Assembly (NCBI RefSeq): GCF_019145435.1
Contig: NZ_JAHSTS010000001.1
Location: 820,001-884,000, forward strand
Length of the DNA stretch: 64,000 nucleotides
DNA from: Pseudomonas ekonensis
Lineage (GTDB): Bacteria; Pseudomonadota; Gammaproteobacteria; Pseudomonadales; Pseudomonadaceae
Reading direction: 5' to 3'
A program made the translations under genes and the position numbers. The notes beneath the pieces were generated by a model, which had not been told where the DNA came from, ran no database searches, and saw only the letters and a program-made list of their open reading frames with translations. The number at the start of each line of letters is the position of its first letter. Position 1 is the first letter of the stretch. This document shows positions 54,610 through 63,794 of the stretch, piece after piece.

Positions 54610-55464
54610 CTATTCCAGCATCTGGCTGAGCATCCAGCTTCCCGCCGGCCCCGGCGGAAACTGCCGCGACCACAGCGCATCGACGAACACCGGTTTTGGC
54701 CAGCCGCGCACGTTCAGCTCCGTCAACGTACCGTTGCCGAAGCGCCCCACCAGCCAGCGCGGCAGCGGCGCCCAGCCGAACCCGCGCTGGGCCATTTCCA
54801 ACAGCATCAGGTAGCTGGGCGCCGACCAGACGCGGCCCTTGGCCCGGGAGCCGTAGGGATTGACGATGGTCGCCAGGCGCAGTTCGCGGTGCTGCTCCAG
54901 CACCTGCGGATCGATGGACTCCAGCGCCGCCAGCGGGTGTCCGCGTCCGACGAATAGCGCGATCTCAGTGCGCTCGTCCACCGTGGCGGTCTCCAGGTCC
55001 GGCGGGTAATGGTCGCGCATCTCGACGAACGCCAGATGGGCCCGGCCCCGTTGCACCAGGGCGATCAGGTCGTCGCATTCGGCGATCAGGCATTCGAGCT
55101 CCAGGTCCGGGTAACGCTGTTCGAAGGCGCTGAGCGTCGCTTCGAAGCGGTCGGACTGATAGGTGTCGGAAATCGCCACCGTCAGCTTCGGCTCGACCCC
55201 TTGTGCCAGTTGCCGCGCGGTCATTTCCAGGCGGCTGCCGGCCGCCAGGATCGCCTCGGCCCGTTGCAGCATCACATGGCCCGCCGGGGTCAGGGTCGGC
55301 TTGCGGCTGCTGCGGTCGAACAGGACCAGGTCCAGGTCGATCTCAAGGCTCGCCACCGCTGCGCTGATGGTCGACTGACTGCGCCCCAGCTTGCGCGCCG
55401 CCGCCGAAAACGAGCCCTGGGTCGCGGCCTGGACAAACGCCTGCAGCACTTCTTGAGAGGCCAT
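54610..55464 (-). CDS. LysR-family regulator adjoining PACE gene (copy 2)
   Basis: 284-residue LysR-type regulator. Helix-turn-helix: LQAFVQAATQGSFSAAARKL then GRSQSTISAAVASLEIDL. The effector domain includes LTVAISDTYQSDRFEATL and QRGFGWAPLPRWLVGRFG. It is divergent from a PACE efflux gene with 89 bp between, the same arrangement as at 41110-42534 but clearly a different paralogue. It probably activates that transporter. Confidence 0.86.
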   Translation of the reverse strand: MASQEVLQAFVQAATQGSFSAAARKLGRSQSTISAAVASLEIDLDLVLFDRSSRKPTLTPAGHVMLQRAEAILAAGSRLEMTARQLAQGVEPKLTVAISDTYQSDRFEATLSAFEQRYPDLELECLIAECDDLIALVQRGRAHLAFVEMRDHYPPDLETATVDERTEIALFVGRGHPLAALESIDPQVLEQHRELRLATIVNPYGSRAKGRVWSAPSYLMLLEMAQRGFGWAPLPRWLVGRFGNGTLTELNVRGWPKPVFVDALWSRQFPPGPAGSWMLSQMLE

Positions 55465-55553
55465 GAACTATCGCCTTGATCGATGGTTATTGATTAGGAA
55501 GTATCGGTGCGGGGTTGGATGATGGCAACCATCATCACTCAAGGAGTCAGGTC

Positions 55554-55991
55554 ATGACGGCCCCTAAATCCATCACTGAACGCATTTGCCAGGCCATCGG
55601 TTTCGAGGTGTTGGCGATTCTTGTCTGCACGCCGCTGCTGGCCTGGATCATGGGCAAGCCGCTGCTGGACATGGGCGTGGTCACCGTGCTCGTCGCCGTG
55701 TTGGCGCTGTTGTGGAACGTGGTGTTCAACGGCGCGTTCGACCGCGTGCTCAAGCGTTTGCGCATTCGCCACAACGCCTGGGTGCGGGTGGTGCATGCGC
55801 TGCTGTTCGAGGGGGGACTGGTGGTGATGGGCGTGCCGCTGATCGCCTGGTGGCTGTCGGTGAGCCTGTGGCAGGCGTTCCTGCTCGACATCGGCGTGCT
55901 GCTGTTCTTCCTGCCCTACACCTATGTGTACCACTGGGCGTATGACGTGGTGCGCGAGCGGCTGGTGCTGCGCACTGCCTGCGAGGGCTGA
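55554..55991 (+). CDS. PACE family efflux transporter (copy 2)
   Basis: 145-residue four-helix membrane protein with tandem PACE domains. FEVLAILVCTPLLAWIMG carries the conserved Glu of helix 1; VVFNGAFDRVLKRLR and GVPLIAWWLSVSLWQAFLLD follow, with YTYVYHWAYDVV at the end. AAGGAG precedes ATG 55554. It is diverged from copy 1, so their substrates may differ. Confidence 0.88.
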   Translation: MTAPKSITERICQAIGFEVLAILVCTPLLAWIMGKPLLDMGVVTVLVAVLALLWNVVFNGAFDRVLKRLRIRHNAWVRVVHALLFEGGLVVMGVPLIAWWLSVSLWQAFLLDIGVLLFFLPYTYVYHWAYDVVRERLVLRTACEG

Positions 55992-56016
55992 AGGGAACGG
56001 CGCCGGCCGGGCCGGC

Positions 56017-56113
56017 GCCATCGCCAGCAGGCTGGCTCCCACAAGGTTCTGCGGTGAGCACAAAGGTTGCGTTCACCCGGATCCCCTGTGGGAGCCAGCC
56101 TGCTGGCGATGAC
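56017..56113. repeat. REP pair
   Basis: CATCGCCAGCAGGCTGGCTC followed by CCACAAG and the inverse GTGGGAGCCAGCCTGCTGGC, filling the gap between the PACE gene and the methyltransferase gene. Confidence 0.8.
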
Positions 56114-56154
56114 GTCAGTGGGGGCAGGGCAAGGCAACTGCCCCCACTGCGCGA

Positions 56155-56877
56155 TCAAACGTGGAAGTAACCCACGCACGAATCGAACGGCAGGCGCTTG
56201 AGCTCGATCTTGTTCAGGTCCAGCACTTCGCGCAGGGCCTTGGTTTCGCCCGGGAAGTTGCGGTAGGCCACTTCGTCCAGCACCACGATGGCGCCTTTTG
56301 GCATGTACGGCAGGAAAGTCTCCAGCGCGACCTTGGTCGACTCGTACAGGTCGGTGTCCAGGATCAGCATGGCCACGACCAGGTCAGGACGGGTCTTGAC
56401 CCACTCCGGCACGGTCTTGACGATGTCGCCCTTGACCAGTTCGCAGCGCGGAATGCGGTTGACCGGACGCAGCAAGTCGTTGGCGTCGATCATGTCCTGG
56501 ATCAGCGACTGGTCGGTGTCGGAGAACATGGTTTCGTTGACGTCGGCCGGATCGTCGGTCTTGCTGATGCTCTGGAAGCCTTCGAAGGTGTCGAAACCGA
56601 CGATGGAGCGGTTGATCGCGTACGGCTCCAGGATCATCGACAGGTGCATGTAGAGCATCAGCGAGTTGCCCTTGTACACGCCGCACTCGATGATCGCGCC
56701 CGGGATCTCGGCGACTTTCTTGAACAGTTCCATGCGCGACAGCGCGGCGGTGACGCCGATGCGGTTGGCGAACACGAACGGGGCATCGGCCACGTATTCG
56801 GCGTCCACGCGCTTGAGGACGCCGGCGCGGGTTTCGTTGTATTGGGCTTCGGCAGGCGTGATGCGACGCTTGGTCAT
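56155..56877 (-). CDS. TylF/MycF-family class I methyltransferase
   Basis: 240-residue SAM-dependent methyltransferase from ATG 56877, preceded by AAGGA. AIIECGVYKGNSLMLYMH is the SAM site and MLILDTDLYESTKVALE carries the DxDLYEST metal/catalytic block typical of the macrocin O-methyltransferase group. IVVLDEVAYRNFPGE follows. Those enzymes need Mg2+ and often act on sugars or small phenols. It overlaps the upstream oxygenase gene by 4 nt (ATGA), so the products probably act on one substrate. No other biosynthetic genes are adjacent. Confidence 0.8.
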   Translation of the reverse strand: MTKRRITPAEAQYNETRAGVLKRVDAEYVADAPFVFANRIGVTAALSRMELFKKVAEIPGAIIECGVYKGNSLMLYMHLSMILEPYAINRSIVGFDTFEGFQSISKTDDPADVNETMFSDTDQSLIQDMIDANDLLRPVNRIPRCELVKGDIVKTVPEWVKTRPDLVVAMLILDTDLYESTKVALETFLPYMPKGAIVVLDEVAYRNFPGETKALREVLDLNKIELKRLPFDSCVGYFHV

Positions 56878-57740
56878 TGCTGGATTCCTTGGAAATTCGA
56901 GAAGTCGTGGGCGTGGAAGTAGTCTTTGAAGCCGGCGCCGACGTCCGGGCACGCGCTGTCGACGTTGATCGCGCCGCGGTTGTGCTTGAGGTCATCGAGG
57001 TGCATCAGGCGGAAGTCGACGCTGAAACGGGTGTGTTGCGTGTGGTTGGCGACCGTGCCGTGCAGGTGCGAGCCGGAGAATATCAGCATGTCGCCGGTGT
57101 TGCCGGCCACGCGCAGTTCGGCCGCGGTGTCGATCTCTTCCAGCGGCACCGGGTGCACGCGGACTTCTTCCTTGAGGTTGTCCTTGGCCTTGTGGCGCTG
57201 GTTGTTGATCCAGTCGTTGAGGCTCCACTGGGCGGACGAGTTCTTCACCGGCACATCGAAGTAGCTGGTGTTGATCATCATGGTCTGGTCCGGGGAAATG
57301 GTGTGCACCGGCATCCAGGTGTTGATCTGGCAATCGACGCTGCCGTACCAGGTGTCGCGGTGCGGCTTGTAGGCGTAGCTGACGCCGGCGTGCAGGTAGT
57401 CGTAGTTCGGCACCACGCGGATGCGCGGCACGTCGAAGATGTATTCGCGCGGGTCGACGCCGATCTCGTCGATGAAGCTCAGGATCAGTTCCTTGGCGCG
57501 CAGGCTGTTGGTGAACTGGCCCTTGAGGCGGGTCACCAGCACCACGAACTCTTCCACCGGCATCAGCGTGTGCAGCGCCTGGTGGCGGGTTTCGCCGTCG
57601 AACGCGGCGGTGATGCTTTCCTGGGCGAATTCGCACAGTTGGCGGGCGGCGCGCAATTGGGTGTTCAGGAAGATGTCGCCGGCGTAGATGGCTTCTTTGA
57701 AGTCAGCCTTTTGCTGCAGCTGATTGATATACAGGTTCAC
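56874..57740 (-). CDS. 2-oxoglutarate/Fe(II)-dependent oxygenase-like protein
   Basis: 288-residue protein from GTG 57740, chosen because AGGGA lies 8 nt upstream; ATG 57761 lacks a ribosome site. YKPHRDTWYGS gives the HxD iron pair, and the distal His and Arg are likely in SGSHLHGTVANHTQHTRFSV. The jelly-roll pattern fits the phytanoyl-CoA/2OG-Fe(II) oxygenase superfamily. The substrate is unknown. It forms an operon with the methyltransferase and would hydroxylate the same molecule. Confidence 0.72.
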   Translation of the reverse strand: MNLYINQLQQKADFKEAIYAGDIFLNTQLRAARQLCEFAQESITAAFDGETRHQALHTLMPVEEFVVLVTRLKGQFTNSLRAKELILSFIDEIGVDPREYIFDVPRIRVVPNYDYLHAGVSYAYKPHRDTWYGSVDCQINTWMPVHTISPDQTMMINTSYFDVPVKNSSAQWSLNDWINNQRHKAKDNLKEEVRVHPVPLEEIDTAAELRVAGNTGDMLIFSGSHLHGTVANHTQHTRFSVDFRLMHLDDLKHNRGAINVDSACPDVGAGFKDYFHAHDFSNFQGIQQ

Positions 57741-57856
57741 GGTTCTTTTCCCTGAATGCATCGAGTGACTTAAGAGTCGGCATCATGCCGGCAAACTGAA
57801 GTGCAATCTGAACGGCCGGTGCCCGATGGCGTGGTTATCGGACGGCCGGCGGGCAT

Positions 57857-57902
57857 GCACGAAAAAATCCCGGCCCTGAAACGGGCCGGGATTTTTTCGT
57901 GC
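57857..57902. terminator. Bidirectional terminator downstream of pit
   Basis: GCACGAAAAAATCCCGGCCC (57857-57876) and its perfect inverse (57883-57902) form a 20-bp stem with T-runs on both strands. It lies just beyond the pit stop codon on the minus strand. Confidence 0.95.
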
Positions 57903-57912
57903 GGCGGGCGGT

Positions 57913-59526
57913 TCAGAAAATCAGGGTGAACAGCCAGTACAGGCTCCCCGACAGCACGATCGCCGCCGGCAGCGTCAGCACCCAGGCCATCAGCAGGTTG
58001 CGGATGGTCTTCATCTGCAGGCCGCCGCCGTTGGCGACCATGGTGCCGGCCACGCCGGAGGACAGCACGTGGGTGGTCGACACCGGCAGACCGAACATGT
58101 CGGCGGCGCCGATGGTCAGCATCGCCACGGATTCGGCCGACGCGCCCTGGGCGTAGGTCAGGTGGGTCTTGCCGATCTTCTCGCCGACCGTCACCACGAT
58201 GCGCTTCCAGCCCACCATGGTGCCCAGGCCCAGGGCGATGGCCACGGCGATCTTCACCCACAACGGAATGAAGCGGGTGGCGTTGTCGATCTGCTGCTTG
58301 AACAGTTGCAGCTTGCCGGTGGCGTCGGCGTCGAAGCCGCCGACCTTGTTCTTGTCCATCAGGCGGATGGTTTCGCTGGCCAGGTACATGTCGTTGCGCA
58401 CGTTGCCCATGGCCTCGGCGGGCACCCTGGACAGCGAGCCATAGCCTTTCACTTCCTCACCGATGTGCCCGGTCAGTGCGGCGAGGGCGGGGATCAGTTG
58501 CGGCGTCGCCTCTTTGCTGCGCACGTAGTCCGACAGCACCGGGCGCGGGTCGGCCGGGGCCGGCAGCGGCGCGTGCTTGACCAAAGCCTGTTGGGTGACC
58601 TCGGCCACCGCCGCGAACTGCAGGGTCTGGTCGGCGGGCATGGTGCGGTTCAGCGCGTAGGCCATCGGCAGGGTGCCGACCAGGATCAGCATGATCAGGC
58701 CCATGCCTTTCTGGCCGTCGTTGGAGCCGTGGGCGAACGACACGCCGGTGCAGGTCAGGATCAGCAGGCCGCGGATCCACCACGGCGGCGGGGTGTCGCC
58801 CTCGGGGGCCTTGTACAGCGAACGGTTCTTGACGAACGCGCGCAAGGCCAGCAGCAACAGCGCCGCGCAACCGAAGCCCACCAGCGGCGACAGCAGCAGG
58901 GCGTAGCCGACCTTGGTCGCCTGGGCCCAATCCACGCCGCTGGTGCCGTCGCGCCCGTGCATCAGGGCGTTGGCCACGCCGACGCCGATGATCGAACCGA
59001 TCAGGGTGTGCGACGACGAGGCCGGCAGCCCCAGCCACCAAGTGCCGAGGTTCCACAGGATCGCGGCGATCAGCAGGGCGAAGATCATCGCGAAGCCGGC
59101 GGACGAGCCGACCTGCAGGATCAGTTCCACCGGCAGCAGGGCGATGATGCCGAACGCCACCGCGCCGCTGGACAGCAGCACCCCGAGGAAGTTGAAGAAG
59201 CCGGACCACACCACCGCGAAATGCGGCGGCAGCGAATGGGTGTAGATCACCGTGGCCACGGCGTTGGCGGTGTCGTGGAAGCCGTTGACGAACTCGAAGC
59301 CCAGCGCGATCAGCAGCGCCACGCCCAGCAGCAGGAACGGTGTCCAGGTGGTGACCACGGTGCCCAGCTCGTGCATGTCGTGCATCAGGCTGTAGGCGGT
59401 GAACAGCAGACCCAGGGCCAGCACCGCGAAAAACACCACATAGGTGAAGGGACCGGTTTTCTTGTCGAGGGCTGGCCTGCCGCTGGAAGCGGACGGTTGG
59501 CCGGCGGTCAGGGAGGGCGTCGCCAT
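57913..59526 (-). CDS. pit: Inorganic phosphate transporter, PiT family
   Basis: Low-affinity phosphate (or metal-phosphate) symporter of the inner membrane. From ATG 59526 (AGGA upstream) it has 537 residues with about ten or more hydrophobic segments. The two PiT signatures are FVNGFHDTANAVATVIYT in the N-terminal half and VSFAHGSNDGQKGMGLIM in the C-terminal half, separated by a large cytoplasmic loop of about 130 residues. An upstream ATG at 59565 is possible. It is the longer PitA/B type. Confidence 0.92.
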   Translation of the reverse strand: MATPSLTAGQPSASSGRPALDKKTGPFTYVVFFAVLALGLLFTAYSLMHDMHELGTVVTTWTPFLLLGVALLIALGFEFVNGFHDTANAVATVIYTHSLPPHFAVVWSGFFNFLGVLLSSGAVAFGIIALLPVELILQVGSSAGFAMIFALLIAAILWNLGTWWLGLPASSSHTLIGSIIGVGVANALMHGRDGTSGVDWAQATKVGYALLLSPLVGFGCAALLLLALRAFVKNRSLYKAPEGDTPPPWWIRGLLILTCTGVSFAHGSNDGQKGMGLIMLILVGTLPMAYALNRTMPADQTLQFAAVAEVTQQALVKHAPLPAPADPRPVLSDYVRSKEATPQLIPALAALTGHIGEEVKGYGSLSRVPAEAMGNVRNDMYLASETIRLMDKNKVGGFDADATGKLQLFKQQIDNATRFIPLWVKIAVAIALGLGTMVGWKRIVVTVGEKIGKTHLTYAQGASAESVAMLTIGAADMFGLPVSTTHVLSSGVAGTMVANGGGLQMKTIRNLLMAWVLTLPAAIVLSGSLYWLFTLIF

Positions 59527-59639
59527 GGGAGGACATTCCTGAGCGGGGGAAGGAGTGTCGCCCATGATCGTTGCTGAATATTACAGAGAGACTGCGGCAG
59601 ATCAGTGTTTGGTGGATTGACTGCGCCGTCGGTCCGGAT

Positions 59640-59683
59640 CCGGACGGGCCGGCGCCACCGCAAGCAGGCTTGCGATGGCGGCA
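59640..59683. repeat. Short REP-like element
   Basis: GCGCCACCGCAAGCAGGCTTG followed by CGATGGCGGC, a single REP hairpin between pit and the zntB-like gene. Confidence 0.55.
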
Positions 59684-59685
59684 AC

Positions 59686-60708
59686 TCAGTAATCGCGCCG
59701 TTTGCGAAACGCCCAGCGTCCGGCGATCAGGGTGAACGTCGCCACCAGCGCCACCAGGATCCAGAACCCCTCAGGATCCTGCGCCAGCGGCACGCCGCCG
59801 ACGTTCATGCCGAAGAAACCGGCGATGATGTTGATCGGCAGCGCCAGCACCGTGACCACGGTCAGGGTGAACAGCGTGCGGTTGCTCTGTTCGTTGACGT
59901 TGGCGGCGATCTCTTCCTGCAGCAGTTTGATCCGCTCGCCCAGGGCCGTGAGGTCGTTGATGATCAAGGCGAACTCTTCGGTGGACTTGCGCAGTTCCTT
60001 GACGTCTTCCTTCTGCAGCCACGCCGGCGGGCGGTTGAGCAGGCGCAGCAGCGAGCCCGGCTCCAGCGCCAGCAGCCGTTGCAGGCGCACCAGCACCCGG
60101 CGGTTGGCGCCCAGCTCGGCGCGGTTGGTCGACAGCCGCGAGGACAGCAGTTCGTCCTCGACCTGATCGACGCTCAGGCTGGTCTTGCGCACGATCTGGG
60201 TCAGCACTTCGCCCTGGTCGCGCAGCAGGTGCACCAGCAGCTCCAGCGGCGAGCGGAAGCATTCGCCGGCCTTCACCGAGGAACGCAGCTTGTCCACCGA
60301 GTGCAGCGGTTGCAGGCGTGCGCTGACGATCAGCTTGCCGCGCACGCAGACCCACAGGGTCGAGACGTCCGAGGACACCATGCTGCTGAGGTTGAACACC
60401 ACGTCGTTGACCACCGCCAGCAGGGCCGAGTCGACGTGCTCGATGCGGGTCGAGCGCGAGCCTTCGTGCAGCGCCTCGAAGAACTCCTCGGGCAATTGCA
60501 GGTGGCTCTTCATCCAGCGTTCGCACGCGGCATGGGCCAGGTTCAGGTGCAGCCAGAGGAACTCGTCGCCTTCGCCGTCGTTCTGCAGGCAGCGCAGGGC
60601 CGTGGCCGAATCGACTTCGCGGCCGCGTTCGCCGGGGCGGAAGCGAAAACCGTAGAGCAAACCGAACAGGTCGGGATCGCGATGACCGAGGTCGAGGCTG
60701 TGGTTCAT
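59686..60708 (-). CDS. ZntB/CorA-family metal transporter
   Basis: 340-residue CorA-superfamily membrane protein. A large cytoplasmic domain of about 270 residues contains a long helix (VKELRKSTEEFALIINDLTA). It ends in two membrane segments: TLTVVTVLALPINIIAGFFG with the GMN selectivity motif (GMNVGGVP) and FWILVALVATFTLIAGRW. The GMNVGGVP form and the short basic C-terminal tail fit ZntB (zinc) better than CorA (magnesium). Transport direction cannot be read from sequence. Confidence 0.85.
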   Translation of the reverse strand: MNHSLDLGHRDPDLFGLLYGFRFRPGERGREVDSATALRCLQNDGEGDEFLWLHLNLAHAACERWMKSHLQLPEEFFEALHEGSRSTRIEHVDSALLAVVNDVVFNLSSMVSSDVSTLWVCVRGKLIVSARLQPLHSVDKLRSSVKAGECFRSPLELLVHLLRDQGEVLTQIVRKTSLSVDQVEDELLSSRLSTNRAELGANRRVLVRLQRLLALEPGSLLRLLNRPPAWLQKEDVKELRKSTEEFALIINDLTALGERIKLLQEEIAANVNEQSNRTLFTLTVVTVLALPINIIAGFFGMNVGGVPLAQDPEGFWILVALVATFTLIAGRWAFRKRRDY

Positions 60709-60981
60709 GGAGACTCGCAGGGGAGGGCGTCTGTCGCGGGAGAGACAGGCTCACGTGTGCCCCATCATGGCGACGCTTTGTGACGGTTGCGTGACGGCAA
60801 AGTGACTGCCGTTCAAGGGTTTACCGGCGGTCGGATTTTTCTCAAGAAGCGCGCTGGTGCGCCGATCACGCATAGGTTAGGTTGCGCGCCTTCGGCCAAG
60901 AGCCAAGGCCCGCCGACACGGATGTCCGGCACCATTCACGTCTTACCGGGCGTGCCTCATCCCTGTCATGAGTACCTTGCG

Positions 60982-62604
60982 ATGCTGCAAAAATCCCTGA
61001 GAGCGCAAATTCTCGCCCTGCTGAGCGGCAGCCTGCTGGCGATGCTGTTGATCGCGCTGTCCTGCTTCCATTTCCTGTCCAACGGCGTGCAGAGCTACAG
61101 CCAGCTGATCGCCGGCCCGCTGCACACCTCGCAACTGATCGACGAAGCCAACCTGCAGTTCAAGGTGCAGGTGCAGGAGTGGAAGAACGTCTTGCTGCGC
61201 GGCAAGCAGCCGGCGGACCTGGCCAAGTACTGGGGCCAGTTCGAGGAGCGTCAGCGTGACGTCCAGACCATACTGGGCGAGCTGGCGGGCCAGCCCGGCA
61301 TCGAGCCTTCGCTCAAGAGCCGCATCGAGCGCCTGCGCGAAGAGCACCGTCTGCTGGGCGCCGCCTACCAGAAGGGCCGCGACGCCTACGTGGCCGCCGG
61401 GGCCGATCCGGCGGCCGGCGATGCCGCCGTCAAGGGCGTGGATCGCGCCGCCAGCGACCAGATGAGCGAACTGGTGGCCGAACTGCGCAAGCAAGGCACC
61501 GAGCAATCGGCGCTGATCAGCGCCAGCGCCGACCGTACCGTGTGGCTGGGCCTGTTGGTGATGCTCGCCTCCGGTCTGCTGATCGGCCTGCTGAGCCTGT
61601 GGCTGGTCAACCGCAACCTGGTCGAGCCGATCCGCAAACTGATCGGTTACGTCAGCCTGTTGAGCCAGGGCAAGTTTGCCGAGCGCGTGGCCAGCAACCG
61701 TCAGGACGAGCTGGGCAACCTGGCCGCAGCGGCCAACACCCTGCGCGATTTCCTCGCCGAGACCTTCAGCCACCTGCAACGCAGCGCCAAGGACCTGGAC
61801 AGCGCCAGCGGCGAGCTGAACGCCATCGCCACCCTGATGGCCGGCGGCACCAACGAGCAGTTCAGCCGCACCGATCAGGTGGCCACGGCGATGAACGAAA
61901 TGTCTGCCACCGCCCAGGAAGTCGCTCGTCACGCGGCGGACGCGGCGCGGGCCGCCGACGATGCCGACCAGTCCGCCCAGCAGGGCGAGAAGGTCATGCA
62001 GAACACCATTCACGCCATCACCCAGATGCGCGGCGAGATCGCCAACACCGCCACGGTGATCCGTCGCCTGGAGGCCGACAGCGGCCGCATCGGCAAGGTG
62101 CTGGAAGTGATCCGCGGCATCGCCGAGCAGACCAACCTGCTGGCGCTCAACGCCGCCATCGAAGCGGCCCGTGCCGGCGAGGCCGGACGCGGTTTCGCGG
62201 TGGTGGCCGACGAGGTGCGCAACCTGGCGCAGCGCACGGCGGAGTCGATCATCGAGATCAACCAGATCATCCACAGCGTGCAGACGGGCGCAGTGGACGC
62301 CGCCCACGCCATCGACAGCGGCCAGACCCGCAGCGACGAAAGCGTCGAGCAGGTGACTCAGGCCGGCGCCATGCTCGAGCGCATCACCCACGCGGTGGAA
62401 GCGATCCGCGACATGAACCGCCAGATCGCCACGGCGGCCGAAGAACAGACCTCGGTGGCCGAGGACATCTCGCGCAACCTGACCGAAATCACCTCGATCG
62501 CCAGCACCAACCTCGACAACGTCCAGCGCACCGAAAGCGCCAGCCAGAACCTGCACGGGCTGTCGGGGCAACTGAACGAAGTCACCGCCCGCCTGAGCGC
62601 CTGA
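60982..62604 (+). CDS. Methyl-accepting chemotaxis protein
   Basis: 540-residue transmembrane chemoreceptor from ATG 60982. TM1 is near residues 8-32 ([20 protein letters not shown]), then a periplasmic helical domain of about 155 residues. TM2 is near 188-212 ([20 protein letters not shown]), followed by HAMP and the signalling hairpin [18 protein letters not shown]. The ligand-binding domain looks like a helical bundle of unknown ligand. The preceding 273 bp hold no recognisable gene or flagellar sigma motif. Confidence 0.9.
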   Translation: MLQKSLRAQILALLSGSLLAMLLIALSCFHFLSNGVQSYSQLIAGPLHTSQLIDEANLQFKVQVQEWKNVLLRGKQPADLAKYWGQFEERQRDVQTILGELAGQPGIEPSLKSRIERLREEHRLLGAAYQKGRDAYVAAGADPAAGDAAVKGVDRAASDQMSELVAELRKQGTEQSALISASADRTVWLGLLVMLASGLLIGLLSLWLVNRNLVEPIRKLIGYVSLLSQGKFAERVASNRQDELGNLAAAANTLRDFLAETFSHLQRSAKDLDSASGELNAIATLMAGGTNEQFSRTDQVATAMNEMSATAQEVARHAADAARAADDADQSAQQGEKVMQNTIHAITQMRGEIANTATVIRRLEADSGRIGKVLEVIRGIAEQTNLLALNAAIEAARAGEAGRGFAVVADEVRNLAQRTAESIIEINQIIHSVQTGAVDAAHAIDSGQTRSDESVEQVTQAGAMLERITHAVEAIRDMNRQIATAAEEQTSVAEDISRNLTEITSIASTNLDNVQRTESASQNLHGLSGQLNEVTARLSA

Positions 62605-62639
62605 CGCCTGCGAACCTGTGGGGGCCAGACTGTTGGCGG

Positions 62640-63265
62640 TGGGGCCGGCACTGGAGATGCCAACAGTGCCGGCCCTATCGCTGGCAAGCCAGCTCCCACA
62701 GGTTCCGGGTCGTTCACAGATACAGGGCTGAACCCAGACACTGTGGGAGCCGGTTTGCCAGCGATGGCGGTGGGTCAGGCAACAGGGATGTCGGCAGTGC
62801 CGGCCTCATCGCTTGCAGGCAAGCTCCTACAGGTTCCGGGTCGTTCACAGATACAGGGCTGAACCCAGACACTGTGGGAGCTGGCTTGCCAGCGATGGCG
62901 GTGGGTCAGGCAACAGGGATGTCGGCAGTGCCGGCCTCATCGCTTGCAGGCAAGCTCCTACAGGTTCCGAGTCGTTCTCAGATGCAGGGTTGAACCCAGA
63001 CACTGTGGGAGCTGGCTTGCCAGCGATGGCGGTGGGTCAGGCGGTAGAGATGTCGGCTGAGCCGGCCTCATCGCTTGCAGGCAAGCTCCTACAGGTTCCG
63101 AGTCGTTCTCAGATGCAGGGTTGAACCCAGACACTGTGGGAGCCGGCTTGCCAGCGATGGCGGTGGGGCAGGCAACAGGGATGTCGGCAGTGCCGGCCTC
63201 ATCGCTTGCAGGCAAGCTCCCGCAGGGGGTGCGGTGTGCAGGGATCCATTGCGGGAGCCCGCCTG
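62640..63265. repeat. Tandem REP array, 131-bp period
   Basis: Four successive copies of a block containing GGTTCCGGGTCGTTC or its variant GGTTCCGAGTCGTTC start at 62701, 62832, 62963 and 63094, exactly 131 bp apart, with partial copies at each end. Each unit has two opposed REP halves: CATCGCTTGCAGGCAAGCTC then CTACAGG, and ACTGTGGGAGCTGGCTTGCC then AGCGATGGCGG. The units differ by point changes, and copies 3 and 4 share variants. The region 62605-63335 holds no other recognisable feature. Confidence 0.92.
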
Positions 63266-63335
63266 GGCGATGGCGTCCGTTCAGCCAGCGCCGGCCAGGA
63301 TCAAGTCAATTGCCCTGCAAAGGGGCATCTGCCGT

Positions 63336-63641
63336 TCAGGTGTCCTGCTTGTTGCTCAGCACCTTACCGGTGGTGGCGTCGAAGTCCACGTCGAATTCCT
63401 TGCCGTCGGCGGTGCGCAGTTCGACTTCGTACTCGTAGCCGTTGAAGTGGTTATCCAGGTCGGTGTCGGTGATGGTGGCGCCCGGATGCAGTTTCAGCGC
63501 GGCCTGGTTCATTTCTTCCAGCGGCTTGATCTTGCCGTCCTTGACCAGTTGCGGGATCTGGTCGACGCGCACGTCGGCCTGGGCCAGGCCAGCGGTGAGG
63601 GTCAGGGCGGCGGCGGTGAACAGGGCAGTCAAAGTCTTCAT
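63336..63641 (-). CDS. PepSY-domain periplasmic protein
   Basis: 101-residue exported protein with a signal peptide (MKTLTALFTAAALTLTAGLA ending at QA) and one PepSY domain (EEMNQAALKLHPGATITDTD, then YEYEVELRTADGKEFDVDFD). PepSY proteins inhibit peptidases or support membrane signalling. AAAGGA precedes the ATG. No two-component partner is seen inside the window. Confidence 0.88.
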   Translation of the reverse strand: MKTLTALFTAAALTLTAGLAQADVRVDQIPQLVKDGKIKPLEEMNQAALKLHPGATITDTDLDNHFNGYEYEVELRTADGKEFDVDFDATTGKVLSNKQDT

Positions 63642-63794
63642 GGTCTATTCCTTTGGGTGATTCATTCAAGTGGCTTCAGGTTAGCCGCCGCAACTTAACT
63701 CACCCTTAAAAAGCGCCGCGGCGGTTTGCGTCGTTTGTTCAATTGCCTGGCGCCCATCCCTTTCATGCTCGGCCTTCATTCAATGGAGGTGGAC

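Noticed and set aside
60709..60981. Possible gene in the gap before the chemoreceptor
   Set aside because: The open frame from 60787 has no ribosome site and the MCP start at 60982 is where the signal-anchor begins; nothing else is recognisable.
62640..63265. CRISPR-like reading of the repeated region
   Set aside because: The whole 131-bp unit is repeated, including what would be the spacers, and no cas genes are nearby.
62542..63698. Plus-strand open frames with repeated peptide segments in the region after the chemoreceptor
   Set aside because: They arise from the 131-bp REP array. 131 is not a multiple of three, so the peptide repeats come from different frames, and no ribosome site is present.
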